This document shows positions 15,258 through 24,155 of a DNA stretch of 40,485 nt, in pieces. Location of the stretch: the NCBI GenBank assembly GCA_900539255.1, contig UQBJ01000020.1:1-40485 (forward strand). Direction: 5' to 3'. The notes beneath the pieces are model-generated. The model saw nothing but the letters and a program-made list of their open reading frames with translations, did no database searches and was not told the origin of the DNA. Position 1 is the first letter of the stretch. Each line of letters opens with the position of its first letter. Position numbers and translations under genes: made by a program. Origin of the DNA: an uncultured Campylobacter sp. (lineage in GTDB: Bacteria > Campylobacterota > Campylobacteria > Campylobacterales > Campylobacteraceae).

Positions 15258-16112
15258 ATGCAAGAGATTTTAAAGCACATAAAAAAGGCGGTTTTGGCGA
15301 TTTCAAATGAGATGAAATTCCCAGACACAGGCTATCAAAACAGCCAAAACGCCACAGGCGACACGCAGCTAGGCTTTGACATAAAAAGCGATGAGCTTAT
15401 CACGCGCATTTTAGGGCAGTGTAGCGAGATAAAAGCACTCATCAGCGAGGAAAAAAGCGACATTTACGAGCTAAATTCGGGCGCAAAATATGTCGTAGCT
15501 TACGACCCGCTTGATGGTTCATCTTTATTTGATGTAAATTTCGCCGTTGGCTCGATATTTGGCATTTATGAAAACGAAGCAAGCGCACAGAATTTAAAAG
15601 CTGCCGTGTATAGCATTTACTCAGCACGCCTAGAACTCATCATTTGCGAGCAAAAAAGTGCGCCAAAACTTTACAGGCTAAATCAAAACGGCGAATTTGT
15701 CCTTGTCAAAGAGCTAAAAATAGGCGAAAAAGGCAAGATAAACGCCTGCGGAGGCACGCAAAAAGAGTGGTCGCCCACTCACGCAAACTTCATCAAAAGC
15801 CTATTTGATGAGGGTTACAGGCTGCGTTACAGCGGGGCTATGGTTAGTGATATTCATCAAATTTTATGCAAGGGCGGCGGGCTTTTCAGCTATCCAGCCA
15901 CGACAAAAGCCCCACAAGGCAAGCTTCGTGCCTTTTTTGAAGTGTTGCCTATGGCTTTTATCGTGGAAAATGCAGGCGGTAAGACGACTGACGGCACACA
16001 CGACACGCTTTTTGAGCTTGAATTTAACACCTTGCACGCTACTACGCCTTGCTTTTTTGGCTCAGCCTACGAGATAAACAAGCTCTTATCAGCATATAAA
16101 GGCGACAAATGA
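15258..16112 (+). CDS. fbp: Fructose-1,6-bisphosphatase, class I
   Basis: Fbp hydrolyses fructose 1,6-bisphosphate to fructose 6-phosphate in gluconeogenesis, which matters in Campylobacter-type organisms that lack much of glycolysis. The 284-aa protein has the metal-binding DPLDGSSLFDVN and the later YSGAMVSDIHQILCKGGGLF and MAFIVENAGGK segments. The start at 15258 (MQEILKHIKK) follows AAAAAGGACAGCAA. A frame extending to 15216 looks like translated leader. The first seven codons and ribosome site are duplicated at 13221-13252. Its stop overlaps the small frame that leads to the next gene. Confidence 0.93.
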   Translation: MQEILKHIKKAVLAISNEMKFPDTGYQNSQNATGDTQLGFDIKSDELITRILGQCSEIKALISEEKSDIYELNSGAKYVVAYDPLDGSSLFDVNFAVGSIFGIYENEASAQNLKAAVYSIYSARLELIICEQKSAPKLYRLNQNGEFVLVKELKIGEKGKINACGGTQKEWSPTHANFIKSLFDEGYRLRYSGAMVSDIHQILCKGGGLFSYPATTKAPQGKLRAFFEVLPMAFIVENAGGKTTDGTHDTLFELEFNTLHATTPCFFGSAYEINKLLSAYKGDK

Positions 16113-16258
16113 TGAAAAATTCACACTTTTTACGCCAAAATTTACTTTTTTTCGCTAAAAATTCAGCTTTTAAGGCTAAAAATTTAAATTCTTGTAAGCA
16201 AAATTCGCATTTTGTGGCTTTAAAATTGCCAAGTTTAAATTCAAAGGACAAAAAATGA
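16112..16258 (+). CDS. Possible linker ORF, 48 aa
   Basis: An ATG overlaps the fbp stop (TGATG) and the frame runs 48 codons (MKNSHFLRQNLLFFAKNSAF...) to a TGA that overlaps the ATG of the next gene. It fills the gap exactly, which would allow translational coupling. Its codons, however, follow the AAATTTAAA style of intergenic DNA here, and no family is recognised, so it may be a chance frame. Confidence 0.22.
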   Translation: MKNSHFLRQNLLFFAKNSAFKAKNLNSCKQNSHFVALKLPSLNSKDKK

Positions 16259-16458
16259 GCCAAACTCCCCAAAAAGACAGCTTTGAACTCGCCCTTGATG
16301 AAAAAAAGCGCATTTTGCAAGAATGCCAAAGCGCAAAAAACACAAATTCGTGCTATAATTGCGAAAAAATTTTTGATTGCCCTACGCGAAACGAGTATGT
16401 CAAAGCCGTGTATGCGAGTATGTCAAAGGGCGCAAATGACGGCGGCTTCGAGTTTTAG
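16255..16458 (+). CDS. Small cysteine-containing protein, 67 aa (Cj0839-like position)
   Basis: The start follows AAAGGACAAAAA. The protein contains CYNCEKIFDC, three closely spaced cysteines that may bind a metal, followed by a conserved-looking YVKAVYASMSKGANDGGFEF tail. It lies between fbp and metG, the same place as a small gene in C. jejuni from memory. Function unknown. metG begins 15 nt later, so they are likely co-transcribed. Confidence 0.75.
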   Translation: MSQTPQKDSFELALDEKKRILQECQSAKNTNSCYNCEKIFDCPTRNEYVKAVYASMSKGANDGGFEF

Positions 16459-16473
16459 GCATTAAGGAAAGAG

Positions 16474-18438
16474 ATGAGATACTTAACCACGCCGATTTAT
16501 TATGTCAATGATGAGGCGCATTTAGGACACGCTTACACCACGGTTATAGCCGACACTATGGCGCGTTTTTACCGCTTGCAAGGCGAGGAAACGCTGTTTT
16601 TAACAGGCACGGACGAACACGGGCAAAAAATCGAACAAGCCGCCAAAGCCCGCGGCTACACGCCAAAAGAGTATGCTGATGAAATCAGTGCTAAATTCAA
16701 AGCCCTTTGGGACGAGTTTAGCATTAGTTATGACATTTATGCGCGCACCACAGATGAACGGCATATCAAAGCCGTGCAGATGATTTTTCGCAAAATGTTT
16801 GAAAAGGGCGACATTTACAAGGGCGAGTATGAGGGGCATTACTGCATTTCTTGCGAGAGTTTTTTTACCAAAACTCAGCTTGTAGGCGAAAATGCCTGCC
16901 CTGATTGTGGCAAAGCCACGAATTTACTTAAAGAAGAAAGCTATTTTTTTAGATTAAGCCGTTATGAAAAGCAAATTTTGCGCTGGTATGATGAGTGTGA
17001 GCCGATTTTGCCTAAAAACAAAACCGCCGAGCTTAAAAATTTCATCAACGCTGGGCTGAAAGATTTGTCCATCACGCGCACGGGCTTTGACTGGGGCATA
17101 GCCTTGCCAAAAGAAATGAACGATGACAAGCATATCATTTATGTGTGGCTTGATGCCCTTTTCATCTACCTTTCATCGCTTGACTTTGCAAGCGGGGGCG
17201 AAAATGTGCGCTTTTTTCCCGCTCACTTGCACCTTGTCGGCAAGGACATACTGAAATTTCACGCGATTTATTTTCCTGCCTTTTTGATGAGTGTGGATTT
17301 ACCACTGCCCCGTTTCATCGCCGCTCACGGCTGGTGGACAAGGGATGGAGAAAAGATGAGTAAAAGCAAGGGCAATGTCATCAAACCGCGCGAAGTGGCT
17401 AATGCTTACGGGCTAGAAGCCTTTCGCTACTTTATCTTGCGTGAAGTGCCTTTTGGAAATGACGGGGATTTTAGCGAAAATGCTCTCATCAACCGCATAA
17501 ATAGCGAGCTTTGCAACGAGCTTGGCAACCTGCAAAGTCGCCTTGTGGGAATGAGCGCGAAATTTGGCTACTCGCATTTAGAGTGTGGGCGCGTGAGTGA
17601 GCTTTTTGCTAGCGAACTAAATGAATGCAAACTCTACCTTGACAATGCGCGAAATTTCATAGAAAGCGTGGCGATAAATCGGTATTTAGAAGAGCTTTTT
17701 AAGGCTTTGAGCCTTGCGAATTTAAGCATTAGCAAATACGAGCCTTGGGCTTTGGTGAAAAAAGGCGAAAATGAAAAGGCAAAAGCCCTTGTGGCTTTGT
17801 GTGCAAACATTTTAGTCCGCGTGGCTGTGCTTTTAAGCCCTGCTTTGCCAAAATCTTGCGAGAAAATCGCCGAGAATTTAGGCTTTAAGATAAGCGTAGA
17901 TAGCTACAAAAGGCTTATTTTGGGCGATGAGCTTGTGGATTTTACGCCAAAAAGCGCGTGCGAGCCTTTGTTTTGCAAGGTAGAAAAGCCTTTGTTAGAA
18001 CCTACTCAAAATTCAGCAAACGGCGCAAATTTAAGCACAAACAGCGTAACAAACGCAAAAACAAGCACAAATTTAAACGCAAATTCAGCCACGGCAAAGG
18101 ACGCGCAAGGTGCTAAAATCAAAATCGATGATTTTCACAAAATCCAAATCCAAGTCGCCGAGGTAAAGGCGTGTGAGCGCGTGGAGGGCAGTGAGAAGTT
18201 GCTGAAATTTCAGCTTGAACTTGAAAATGGCGAGTTAAGGCAGGTGCTTTCGGGCATTGCTAAATTTTACGAGCCGCAAAGCCTTGTGGGAAAGCAAGTT
18301 TGCGTGATTAGCAATCTTAAAAAAGCCAAAATTTTCGGGCTTGAAAGCGATGGTATGATACTTTCGGCAAAAAGTGGCGAGAAACTCGTGCTGATAAGCC
18401 CTAGTGAGCTTGTGGAAAATGGCTCGCTTATAGGATAG
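16474..18438 (+). CDS. metG: Methionyl-tRNA synthetase
   Basis: MetG charges tRNA-Met and initiator tRNA, whose gene is also in this window (33840-33915). The 654-aa protein has TPIYYVNDEAHLGHAYTT with the HIGH-type HLGH and Cys-containing zinc-knuckle sequence around CISCESFF and CPDCG. KMSKS is at 294-298 (GEKMSKSKGNVI). The C-terminal EMAP/Trbp111-like tRNA-binding domain starts near DFHKIQIQVAEVKACERVEG. Between the anticodon-binding domain and the EMAP domain lies a low-complexity Asn/Ser/Thr/Ala linker (about residues 510-545) of tandem-like NSANGANLSTNS units. The start follows AAGGAAAGAG. Confidence 0.95.
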   Translation: MRYLTTPIYYVNDEAHLGHAYTTVIADTMARFYRLQGEETLFLTGTDEHGQKIEQAAKARGYTPKEYADEISAKFKALWDEFSISYDIYARTTDERHIKAVQMIFRKMFEKGDIYKGEYEGHYCISCESFFTKTQLVGENACPDCGKATNLLKEESYFFRLSRYEKQILRWYDECEPILPKNKTAELKNFINAGLKDLSITRTGFDWGIALPKEMNDDKHIIYVWLDALFIYLSSLDFASGGENVRFFPAHLHLVGKDILKFHAIYFPAFLMSVDLPLPRFIAAHGWWTRDGEKMSKSKGNVIKPREVANAYGLEAFRYFILREVPFGNDGDFSENALINRINSELCNELGNLQSRLVGMSAKFGYSHLECGRVSELFASELNECKLYLDNARNFIESVAINRYLEELFKALSLANLSISKYEPWALVKKGENEKAKALVALCANILVRVAVLLSPALPKSCEKIAENLGFKISVDSYKRLILGDELVDFTPKSACEPLFCKVEKPLLEPTQNSANGANLSTNSVTNAKTSTNLNANSATAKDAQGAKIKIDDFHKIQIQVAEVKACERVEGSEKLLKFQLELENGELRQVLSGIAKFYEPQSLVGKQVCVISNLKKAKIFGLESDGMILSAKSGEKLVLISPSELVENGSLIG

Positions 18439-18468
18439 GGCTTTAAAGCGTGTAAGGACGAGCAGGTT

Positions 18469-19482
18469 ATGAATATATCAAGCCTTAACGAGCTTTTACA
18501 AACGCAAATCATCAACGAAGGCTCGCCGTCCAGCGTGCTAGGCTTTGCGCGCAAACTCTCACAGCTTAAAAACGGCTACGCCTTTTTTTCAAACGATGAT
18601 GAGGAAATCAAAGAGGCTGTAAAGCTCGGTGCTTTCGTCATCGTAAGCGAAAAAGACTGCGAAATCATCGACAAAGAAGTGTTTTACTTGCAAGCAAAGA
18701 GCCTGAAAAAATCCATTGCTAAACTTTTGCGCTTTTTGAGCGAGGAAAAAAAGATAGAATTCTTGCTTTGCAAGGGCTTGGAGCTTGATTTTTGTGAGGC
18801 TTTTGGCGTGAAAGTTTTAAGTGGCGAGCTTTTAGAGGACTTTGACACGCTCATAAGTGCTAAAAATTCAGCCTTTTTTGCCTTTGATGATGAGGATTAT
18901 TTGTTGCAATTTTGCGCCTTGTGTGATAAAATCGCTGAATTTGAAGAGGCAAAAATCACTTATAATTCTTTATTTTATTCTCAAATACAACTAGAAAATG
19001 ATAAAATCTTTAAACTTAAACTTTGCTTTGCTTACGCTCAAATTTTTGCAAACTTTGCGAATTTTATGGCTTTAAAAGGAAAAAAAAATATCTTAAACGA
19101 AAAAAAATTAAATTTTTATCAAGTTTTTTTCGTAGATAATGCGAATTTTATCCGCGAATTTGGCAAAACGCAAAGAGCCTTTATTGTGGTGCAAGATGAG
19201 CGGCATTTTGCCTTTTTAGGCGAGGCTTTATCGGGCGTAAAGGGCTTTAAGATAGCAAGCTGCGAGAGCCTTTTTTGCGACTTTGCTTACAGAGAACTTG
19301 CCGAACTTAAAGGCGTTTGCGCCTTTCGCTACTGCCTTGTAAGAGCCGATGAAAACGAGTTTAAAGCCACTTTTAGCGAAGAAAAAAACGAAAAAAGTCT
19401 TTTTGACACCCAAGCTAAAACCGCGCCCCAAAAACCCAAAAAATCCAAAAAAATTGACGAAAGCGAAAAAAGCTTGTTTTAA
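18469..19482 (+). CDS. Hypothetical protein with MurF-like N-terminus, 337 aa
   Basis: The first part (GYAFFSNDDEEIKEAVKLGA, FVIVSEKDCE) resembles the N-terminal substrate-binding domain of Mur ligases, especially MurF. The ATP-binding ligase domain with its GTNGK/T-type motif is absent, so it is not a functional ligase. The last about 45 residues are Lys/Pro-rich (PQKPKKSKKIDESEKSLF). It follows metG by 30 nt with ribosome site AAGGACGAGCAGG and matches the gene next to metG in C. jejuni (Cj0837) from memory. The true function is unknown. Confidence 0.7.
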   Translation: MNISSLNELLQTQIINEGSPSSVLGFARKLSQLKNGYAFFSNDDEEIKEAVKLGAFVIVSEKDCEIIDKEVFYLQAKSLKKSIAKLLRFLSEEKKIEFLLCKGLELDFCEAFGVKVLSGELLEDFDTLISAKNSAFFAFDDEDYLLQFCALCDKIAEFEEAKITYNSLFYSQIQLENDKIFKLKLCFAYAQIFANFANFMALKGKKNILNEKKLNFYQVFFVDNANFIREFGKTQRAFIVVQDERHFAFLGEALSGVKGFKIASCESLFCDFAYRELAELKGVCAFRYCLVRADENEFKATFSEEKNEKSLFDTQAKTAPQKPKKSKKIDESEKSLF

Positions 19483-19550
19483 GTGCGCTGAGTTTTGTCT
19501 CATTTTGCCGAATTTGCGTAAATTTTCGCCACAAAACAAAAAATAAATGT

Positions 19551-19556
19551 TATAAT
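19551..19556 (+). promoter_or_regulatory. Extended -10 promoter for the cytochrome c/hemL genes
   Basis: AAATGTTATAAT contains TATAAT with an upstream TG, 26 nt before the cytochrome start, in an A/T-rich context. It would start transcription of the cytochrome-hemL(-AtpI-like) genes. Confidence 0.55.
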
Positions 19557-19581
19557 TTCACGCAAAAAAGCAAGGGTAAAA

Positions 19582-19944
19582 ATGCGAAAAAAAGGGCAAA
19601 TTTACGCGCTGTTGCTGTGCTTGTTGTTTAATGCGACTTTTTCGGCGGATTTTATCACGCAAAAAGAGTATGCGAAAATGCTCTATGAAAACCCGCGCGG
19701 CATTAGTTGCAAGCAGTGCCACGGCAAGGACGGGCGCGAGCAGGTTTTGGAGTATTTCACGCACAAGGGCAAGAAAACGCCCTTTGTCGTGCCTAGCATT
19801 CAAAGCGTGGAGTATGCGGACTTTGAGCGTTCGCTGACGCAAAGCAAAGATGCCAAAAGCATAATGCCCACATACTCGCTCACCAAGCAAGAAATCAAAA
19901 CGCTATTTACCTATATACAGGACTTTAAAAAGGATAAAAAATGA
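19582..19944 (+). CDS. Periplasmic monohaem cytochrome c family protein
   Basis: The 120-aa protein has a signal peptide (about residues 1-22, ...LLLCLLFNATFSAD) and a single haem-binding CKQCH at 43-47 in SCKQCHGKDG. A plausible distal ligand Met lies in SIMPTY. It is a small c-type cytochrome of the periplasm with an unknown redox partner. The stop overlaps the hemL start (ATGA), so it shares an operon with haem synthesis. A similar gene precedes hemL in C. jejuni (Cj0854) from memory. Confidence 0.88.
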   Translation: MRKKGQIYALLLCLLFNATFSADFITQKEYAKMLYENPRGISCKQCHGKDGREQVLEYFTHKGKKTPFVVPSIQSVEYADFERSLTQSKDAKSIMPTYSLTKQEIKTLFTYIQDFKKDKK

Positions 19945-21221
19945 AAAAAACCAACCAAATCGCCTTTGATGAGGCGTGTAAATTCATAGTTGGGGGCGTG
20001 AATTCGCCCGTGCGAGCGTTTAAGGCTGTGGGCGCAACCCCGCTTTTTATCGAAAGCGGCAAGGGTGCGTTCATCAAGGACATAGAAAACAAGGCTTATA
20101 TAGACTTCGTGCAAAGCTGGGGACCCTTGCTTTTTGGGCATTGCGACAAGGACATAACAAAGGCGTGCAAAAAGGCACTCAAAAAAGGCAGTTCTTTTGG
20201 TGCGCCAACCATTGCTGAAACGGAGCTTGCAAAGCTTGTGCTGGCTGAATTTCCCCACCTTGACAAAATCCGCTTTGTAAGCAGCGGCACAGAAGCCACG
20301 ATGAGCGCGATTCGCCTAGCTCGTGGCTACACAAAACGCGACAAAATCCTTAAATTTGAAGGCTGTTATCACGGACATAGTGATTCTTTGCTTGTGAGCG
20401 CAGGCTCTGGGGCGACTACCTTTAACACTCCAAGTTCGCTGGGCGTGTTGCAAAGCGTGGCTCAAAACACGCTTGTCGCCCGTTATAACGACATTGAAAG
20501 CGTCAAAGAGCTTTTTAACGCCCACAAAGACATAGCTTGCGTCATCATCGAACCTATCGCGGGCAATATGGGACTCGTGCCTGCAAAGCAAGAATTTTTG
20601 GTAAATTTGCAAAAAATTTGCAAGGAAAATGGCACACTGCTTATCTTTGATGAAGTGATGAGCGGTTTTCGCGCGAGTTTGCAAGGTAGCTTTGGGATAA
20701 ATGGCATAAAGGCGGACATCGTTACCTTTGGAAAGGTCATCGGTGGGGGCTTGCCCGCAGCGGCATTTGCGGCAAAGGCACAGATAATGGAGTTTTTAAG
20801 CCCACTTGGCGGCGTGTATCAAGCAGGAACGCTCAGCGGCAACCCTTTGGCGATGGCAGCAGGCTGTGCGAGTGTAAAAAAGGCAAAGGCGGACAAAAAT
20901 TTATACGCAAGGCTCGGCAAAATGGCACAAAGGCTAACAGCTGGCTTTAAAGAAGCCGCAAACACCGCTGGTGTGCCTTTGCAAGTGTGCTGTGTAGGCT
21001 CTATGTTTGGGTTTTTCTTTAACGAAAATGAAGTGCAAGACTACCAACAAGCCCTAAAAAGCGACACAAAGGCTTTTGCGAGCTTTCACAAGGCTATGCT
21101 AAAACGGGGCATTTACCTTGCTTGTTCGCAGTTTGAAACGGGCTTTATTTGCGACAAGATGAATGACAAAATCATCGACAAAGCCGTAAATTCAGCGTAT
21201 GAGAGTTTTAAGAGTTTGTAA
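19941..21221 (+). CDS. hemL: Glutamate-1-semialdehyde 2,1-aminomutase
   Basis: HemL is a PLP enzyme that turns glutamate-1-semialdehyde into 5-aminolevulinate, the precursor of haem. The 426-aa protein has GGVNSPVRAFKAVG near the start, the FVSSGTEATMSAIRLARG and FEGCYHGHSDSLLVSAGSG segments, and IFDEVMSGFR. The PLP lysine is K265 in FGKVIGGG. The gene overlaps the upstream cytochrome gene by 4 nt and is of full family length. It supplies the haem that cytochromes such as its neighbour need. Confidence 0.96.
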   Translation: MKKTNQIAFDEACKFIVGGVNSPVRAFKAVGATPLFIESGKGAFIKDIENKAYIDFVQSWGPLLFGHCDKDITKACKKALKKGSSFGAPTIAETELAKLVLAEFPHLDKIRFVSSGTEATMSAIRLARGYTKRDKILKFEGCYHGHSDSLLVSAGSGATTFNTPSSLGVLQSVAQNTLVARYNDIESVKELFNAHKDIACVIIEPIAGNMGLVPAKQEFLVNLQKICKENGTLLIFDEVMSGFRASLQGSFGINGIKADIVTFGKVIGGGLPAAAFAAKAQIMEFLSPLGGVYQAGTLSGNPLAMAAGCASVKKAKADKNLYARLGKMAQRLTAGFKEAANTAGVPLQVCCVGSMFGFFFNENEVQDYQQALKSDTKAFASFHKAMLKRGIYLACSQFETGFICDKMNDKIIDKAVNSAYESFKSL

Positions 21222-21389
21222 GGCGCGCTTTTGTGGCGTTTGCGTAAATTTGCGCTGAATTTATGTGAATTTTTGTAAATTTGGCGCTAAAATTTGAGTA
21301 AAATTTACAAAAGGCTTAAATTTTCGCCGCTTTTTGCAAGGCAAATGCGTGAATTTAGCGAGCGAAAACTACATTTTAAAGGACAAGGT

Positions 21390-21656
21390 ATGAAAAAAAA
21401 GATATTTAGACAAGCCATACAAGCTGCTGATAGCCTAAGTCTTGGCATTTCGATGGTGATAGCGATTTTAATCGGCGTGGGGCTTGGATATTTGCTCAAA
21501 ATCTACACGGGCATTTTTTGGCTTTTTTGGATAGGTGTTGCTGTCGGTGTCGCGGCGGCGATTTTAAATGTCTATAAAGCCTACAAAGCCCAAGTCGCAA
21601 GCTATGAAGAGTTTAAGGATGACAAGAGATACAAGGACGATGAGAAAGAAAAATAA
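21390..21656 (+). CDS. AtpI/AtpZ-like membrane protein
   Basis: From the ATG at 21390 (ribosome site AAAGGACAAGGT) the protein has 88 aa. Two membrane segments are visible (LGISMVIAILIGVGLGYLLK and GIFWLFWIGVAVGVAAAILN), followed by a charged tail. The Gly-rich first helix and GIFWLFWIG turn fit the AtpI/AtpZ family linked to ATP synthase assembly or ion supply. A longer frame from 21294 adds 32 residues without a good start signal. From memory the same small gene follows hemL in C. jejuni (Cj0852). Confidence 0.8.
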   Translation: MKKKIFRQAIQAADSLSLGISMVIAILIGVGLGYLLKIYTGIFWLFWIGVAVGVAAAILNVYKAYKAQVASYEEFKDDKRYKDDEKEK

Positions 21657-21863
21657 AGGGCAGATTTTAAAAAGCCTTTTTGCGCAAATTTCAATGCTCG
21701 CGGCGGCAAAATTTGGGCGTTTGAGCGAAATTTAGCATTTTACGCGAAAACACATTTTGCTTAATTTGCTTAAATTTTTTGAGTATTTTACCCTAAATTT
21801 GCGTGAATTTGGCTTGAAATTTGCAAAAATGCTTGATTTGATGACACAAAAGGGCAAATTTTC

Positions 21864-23120
21864 TTAAATTTGAGCGAAATTTCCATTTTCACGCACCTCG
21901 TAGTTGTCGATTTTGAGCCACTTTTTGCTTAAATCTTGCGCACTTTTGATTTTGATTTTGTTATAAAATTCATCATAGCCCTCGTAAAAGCCGTCTTTAA
22001 AGCTCTCCACAAGGACATTGAGAGGGGTTTTGGCACGTAAAATTTCGCGGCGAAATTCAAGGTTGTTTTGCGCCACTATGTTTTTGAGCGTTTGCAAGCG
22101 TTCTTTGGCGAGCAAACCGCTTATTTGCTGGCTTTGTGCTAAAAGCGTAGCCGAGTGCGTGCCGTTTCTTGGCGAAAAAACAAAGCCGTGCAAATGCGTG
22201 AGCGCAAATTTTTTGAAATTGTTTAATGCTTCTTCCCAAATTTCCACGCTTTCTCCGGGGTGAGCCACGATGAAATCCGTTCCTAGCGCATAGCCCTTGC
22301 CACGCAAAAGCTCAAACAAAGCTAAATCGTCCTTTGTGTGCGAACGCCGTCTCATCAGCCTTAGCATTTTCTCGCTCGTGTGCTGCAAGGCTATGTGTAA
22401 ATGCCGTTCTAACCACGGCTCATCTAAAATCTCTTTAAAGCTTTCATCGATTTGAGCGGGCTCTAAACTGCCAAGCCTAATGCGCTTTACCCCATTTACC
22501 GCACCTAGCCTTTGCAAAAGTCGCCCCAAACTCGTGCCGTCCTTTCGTCCATAAGAGCCGATATTTGTGCCTGTTAGCACAAACTCGGTGTAACCGTTGT
22601 CTGCAAGGATTTGCACTTGTTTGATAAGCGTTTCATCGCTGATACTGCGGGATTTTCCACGCACACTTGGGATAATACAATAAGAACAAGCATAATCACA
22701 GCCCTCTTGGATTTTCACAAAGGCTTTGGTGTGGTTCTCAAAGCGTTTCACTATGTCTGTATCGATGAAATCTAGGGGCTTTACCTCGTAAAATTTGCGC
22801 CCTTGCCTTAAAAGAGCGTTGATTTGAGCCTTATTGCCTGCGCCTAAAACCCCAAAAATAGCCCCTTTGTCAAGCAAATCCTTGCCCTTACTCGCCGCCG
22901 CGCAACCCGTAAGTATGATTTTCTTGCCCTGCAAAGCCTTGACATACGCCCGCACGCCACTATCTGCGCCGTTTGTAACCGTGCAAGAATTCACCACGAC
23001 AATGTCCGCCTCGCCCTCGTCATTTGTCAGCTCATAGTCTTTCACATAGCCCTTTAAAAGCTCGGTGTCATAGATATTTGTGCGACAACCAAAGGTTTTA
23101 AAATAAATCTTTTCTTTCAT
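21864..23120 (-). CDS. mtaB: tRNA t6A37 methylthiotransferase
   Basis: MtaB adds a methylthio group to N6-threonylcarbamoyladenosine at position 37 of ANN-decoding tRNAs. The 418-aa protein has the N-terminal UPF0004 cysteines C12, C46 and C73 and the radical-SAM cluster C141-x3-C145-x2-C148 (GCDYACSYC). SVRGKSRSR-like sequence and a C-terminal TRAM-type region follow. The FKTFGCRTN opening and NSCTVTNGAD motif fit MtaB rather than MiaB or RimO. The start at 23120 is preferred; a TTG at 23141 is weaker. It stands alone between convergent and accessory genes. Confidence 0.9.
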   Translation of the reverse strand: MKEKIYFKTFGCRTNIYDTELLKGYVKDYELTNDEGEADIVVVNSCTVTNGADSGVRAYVKALQGKKIILTGCAAASKGKDLLDKGAIFGVLGAGNKAQINALLRQGRKFYEVKPLDFIDTDIVKRFENHTKAFVKIQEGCDYACSYCIIPSVRGKSRSISDETLIKQVQILADNGYTEFVLTGTNIGSYGRKDGTSLGRLLQRLGAVNGVKRIRLGSLEPAQIDESFKEILDEPWLERHLHIALQHTSEKMLRLMRRRSHTKDDLALFELLRGKGYALGTDFIVAHPGESVEIWEEALNNFKKFALTHLHGFVFSPRNGTHSATLLAQSQQISGLLAKERLQTLKNIVAQNNLEFRREILRAKTPLNVLVESFKDGFYEGYDEFYNKIKIKSAQDLSKKWLKIDNYEVRENGNFAQI

Positions 23121-23210
23121 TTTTATCTCAATATCTTGCAAACCATTTTACACATTTTTACAATTTAACATAATGCCATAAAATCGTAATGCTTTTTTAT
23201 ATGAGATATT

Positions 23211-24116
23211 TTACAAGGTAATTTTATATAAATTGTTACTTTCACGCAAGGGCTGAATGTCGATTTTGTGAGCTATAATTTGCATTCTAATTTCATCGCT
23301 TTTTGCGCGACTAGGATTTTGAATGAGCTGCATCGTGCTTTGTGTGAGATTTATTATTATCAAAATATACGCTTCGCCCTTTTTGCTTGCTATTTGCCAT
23401 TCTTTTTGCGTAAATAATACTGAGTCGCATTCGCCGTCCTTAACACCCTTAATCTCCACACAATAGCCTTTGCCATTTTCATCAATCAACTCAAAATCAT
23501 AGCCTAAACCCTTTGTTCGCATATCGCACAGCTTTTTATGAGTAAAAAGTGGTATTTCAGCGTAATGTTTGCTAAAAAATTGCTCGGCTTTCTCGCCTGT
23601 GTCGTGGCGACTGGTAAAGGTTTTGGTGATGAGTTTTGGATTTTTGACAAGGCTAAAATCATCTATGTTTTTAGAATTTTCGCCCACATCAAGCCCACAA
23701 ATAAACTCAAATTGTCTTTCATTAGTCGCAAAATATGTCCCATTGCATATAGGATTTTTCTTTGATTTTGTAAAAATAGAATTCTCACCATCAAAACACT
23801 TTTTAATTTCATCAAAGTGTTCTCGTATGGTTTCTAGCGGTATGTTTATGGCTTTTTCAAAATGCAAGTCTATACTATCATTATCCTTATCCCCAGCTCT
23901 CAACAAAGCACAAAATCCACTTCCGCATTTATAACATAAAATTCTATCATTTTTTTGGATTTGCTTAAAAACACTATGGCGTAATCTCAAATACTCTTTG
24001 CCTTTCTTGTTTGTGTCGTATCTCGACCATTCCTCTGCCTCATTTTGTTTATACTCGTCATAACTACTATGTGAAGTTCCCTTAAAATCCCTACGAATGA
24101 CTATCCAATAGTTCAT
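23211..24116 (-). CDS. EVE/PUA-like + DUF3883 putative modification-dependent nuclease
   Basis: Starting at 24116 (AAAAAGGGATAAA ribosome site) the protein has 301 aa. Residues 1-100 (MNYWIVIRRDFKG, then NDRILCYKCGSGFCALLRAG) look like an EVE/PUA-type domain, a fold that in other proteins reads modified bases. Residues about 174-260 match DUF3883: GEKAEQFF, DMRTKGLGYDFELID and YCVEIKG. The D207, E221 and K223 arrangement is that of a PD-(D/E)XK nuclease. This combination suggests restriction of DNA carrying modified bases (type IV-like), which is inference. An alternative start at 24146 follows AGGTGG. It is downstream of, and probably co-transcribed with, the 617-aa gene. Confidence 0.68.
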   Translation of the reverse strand: MNYWIVIRRDFKGTSHSSYDEYKQNEAEEWSRYDTNKKGKEYLRLRHSVFKQIQKNDRILCYKCGSGFCALLRAGDKDNDSIDLHFEKAINIPLETIREHFDEIKKCFDGENSIFTKSKKNPICNGTYFATNERQFEFICGLDVGENSKNIDDFSLVKNPKLITKTFTSRHDTGEKAEQFFSKHYAEIPLFTHKKLCDMRTKGLGYDFELIDENGKGYCVEIKGVKDGECDSVLFTQKEWQIASKKGEAYILIIINLTQSTMQLIQNPSRAKSDEIRMQIIAHKIDIQPLRESNNLYKITL

Positions 24117-24155
24117 TTTATCCCTTTTTGCGTAAATTTTTGTCATTTTTGCCAC

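Noticed and set aside
16354..16359. TATAAT with TG before metG
   Set aside because: It encodes part of the conserved CYNC in the small protein gene, so it is explained by coding; an internal metG promoter cannot be claimed.
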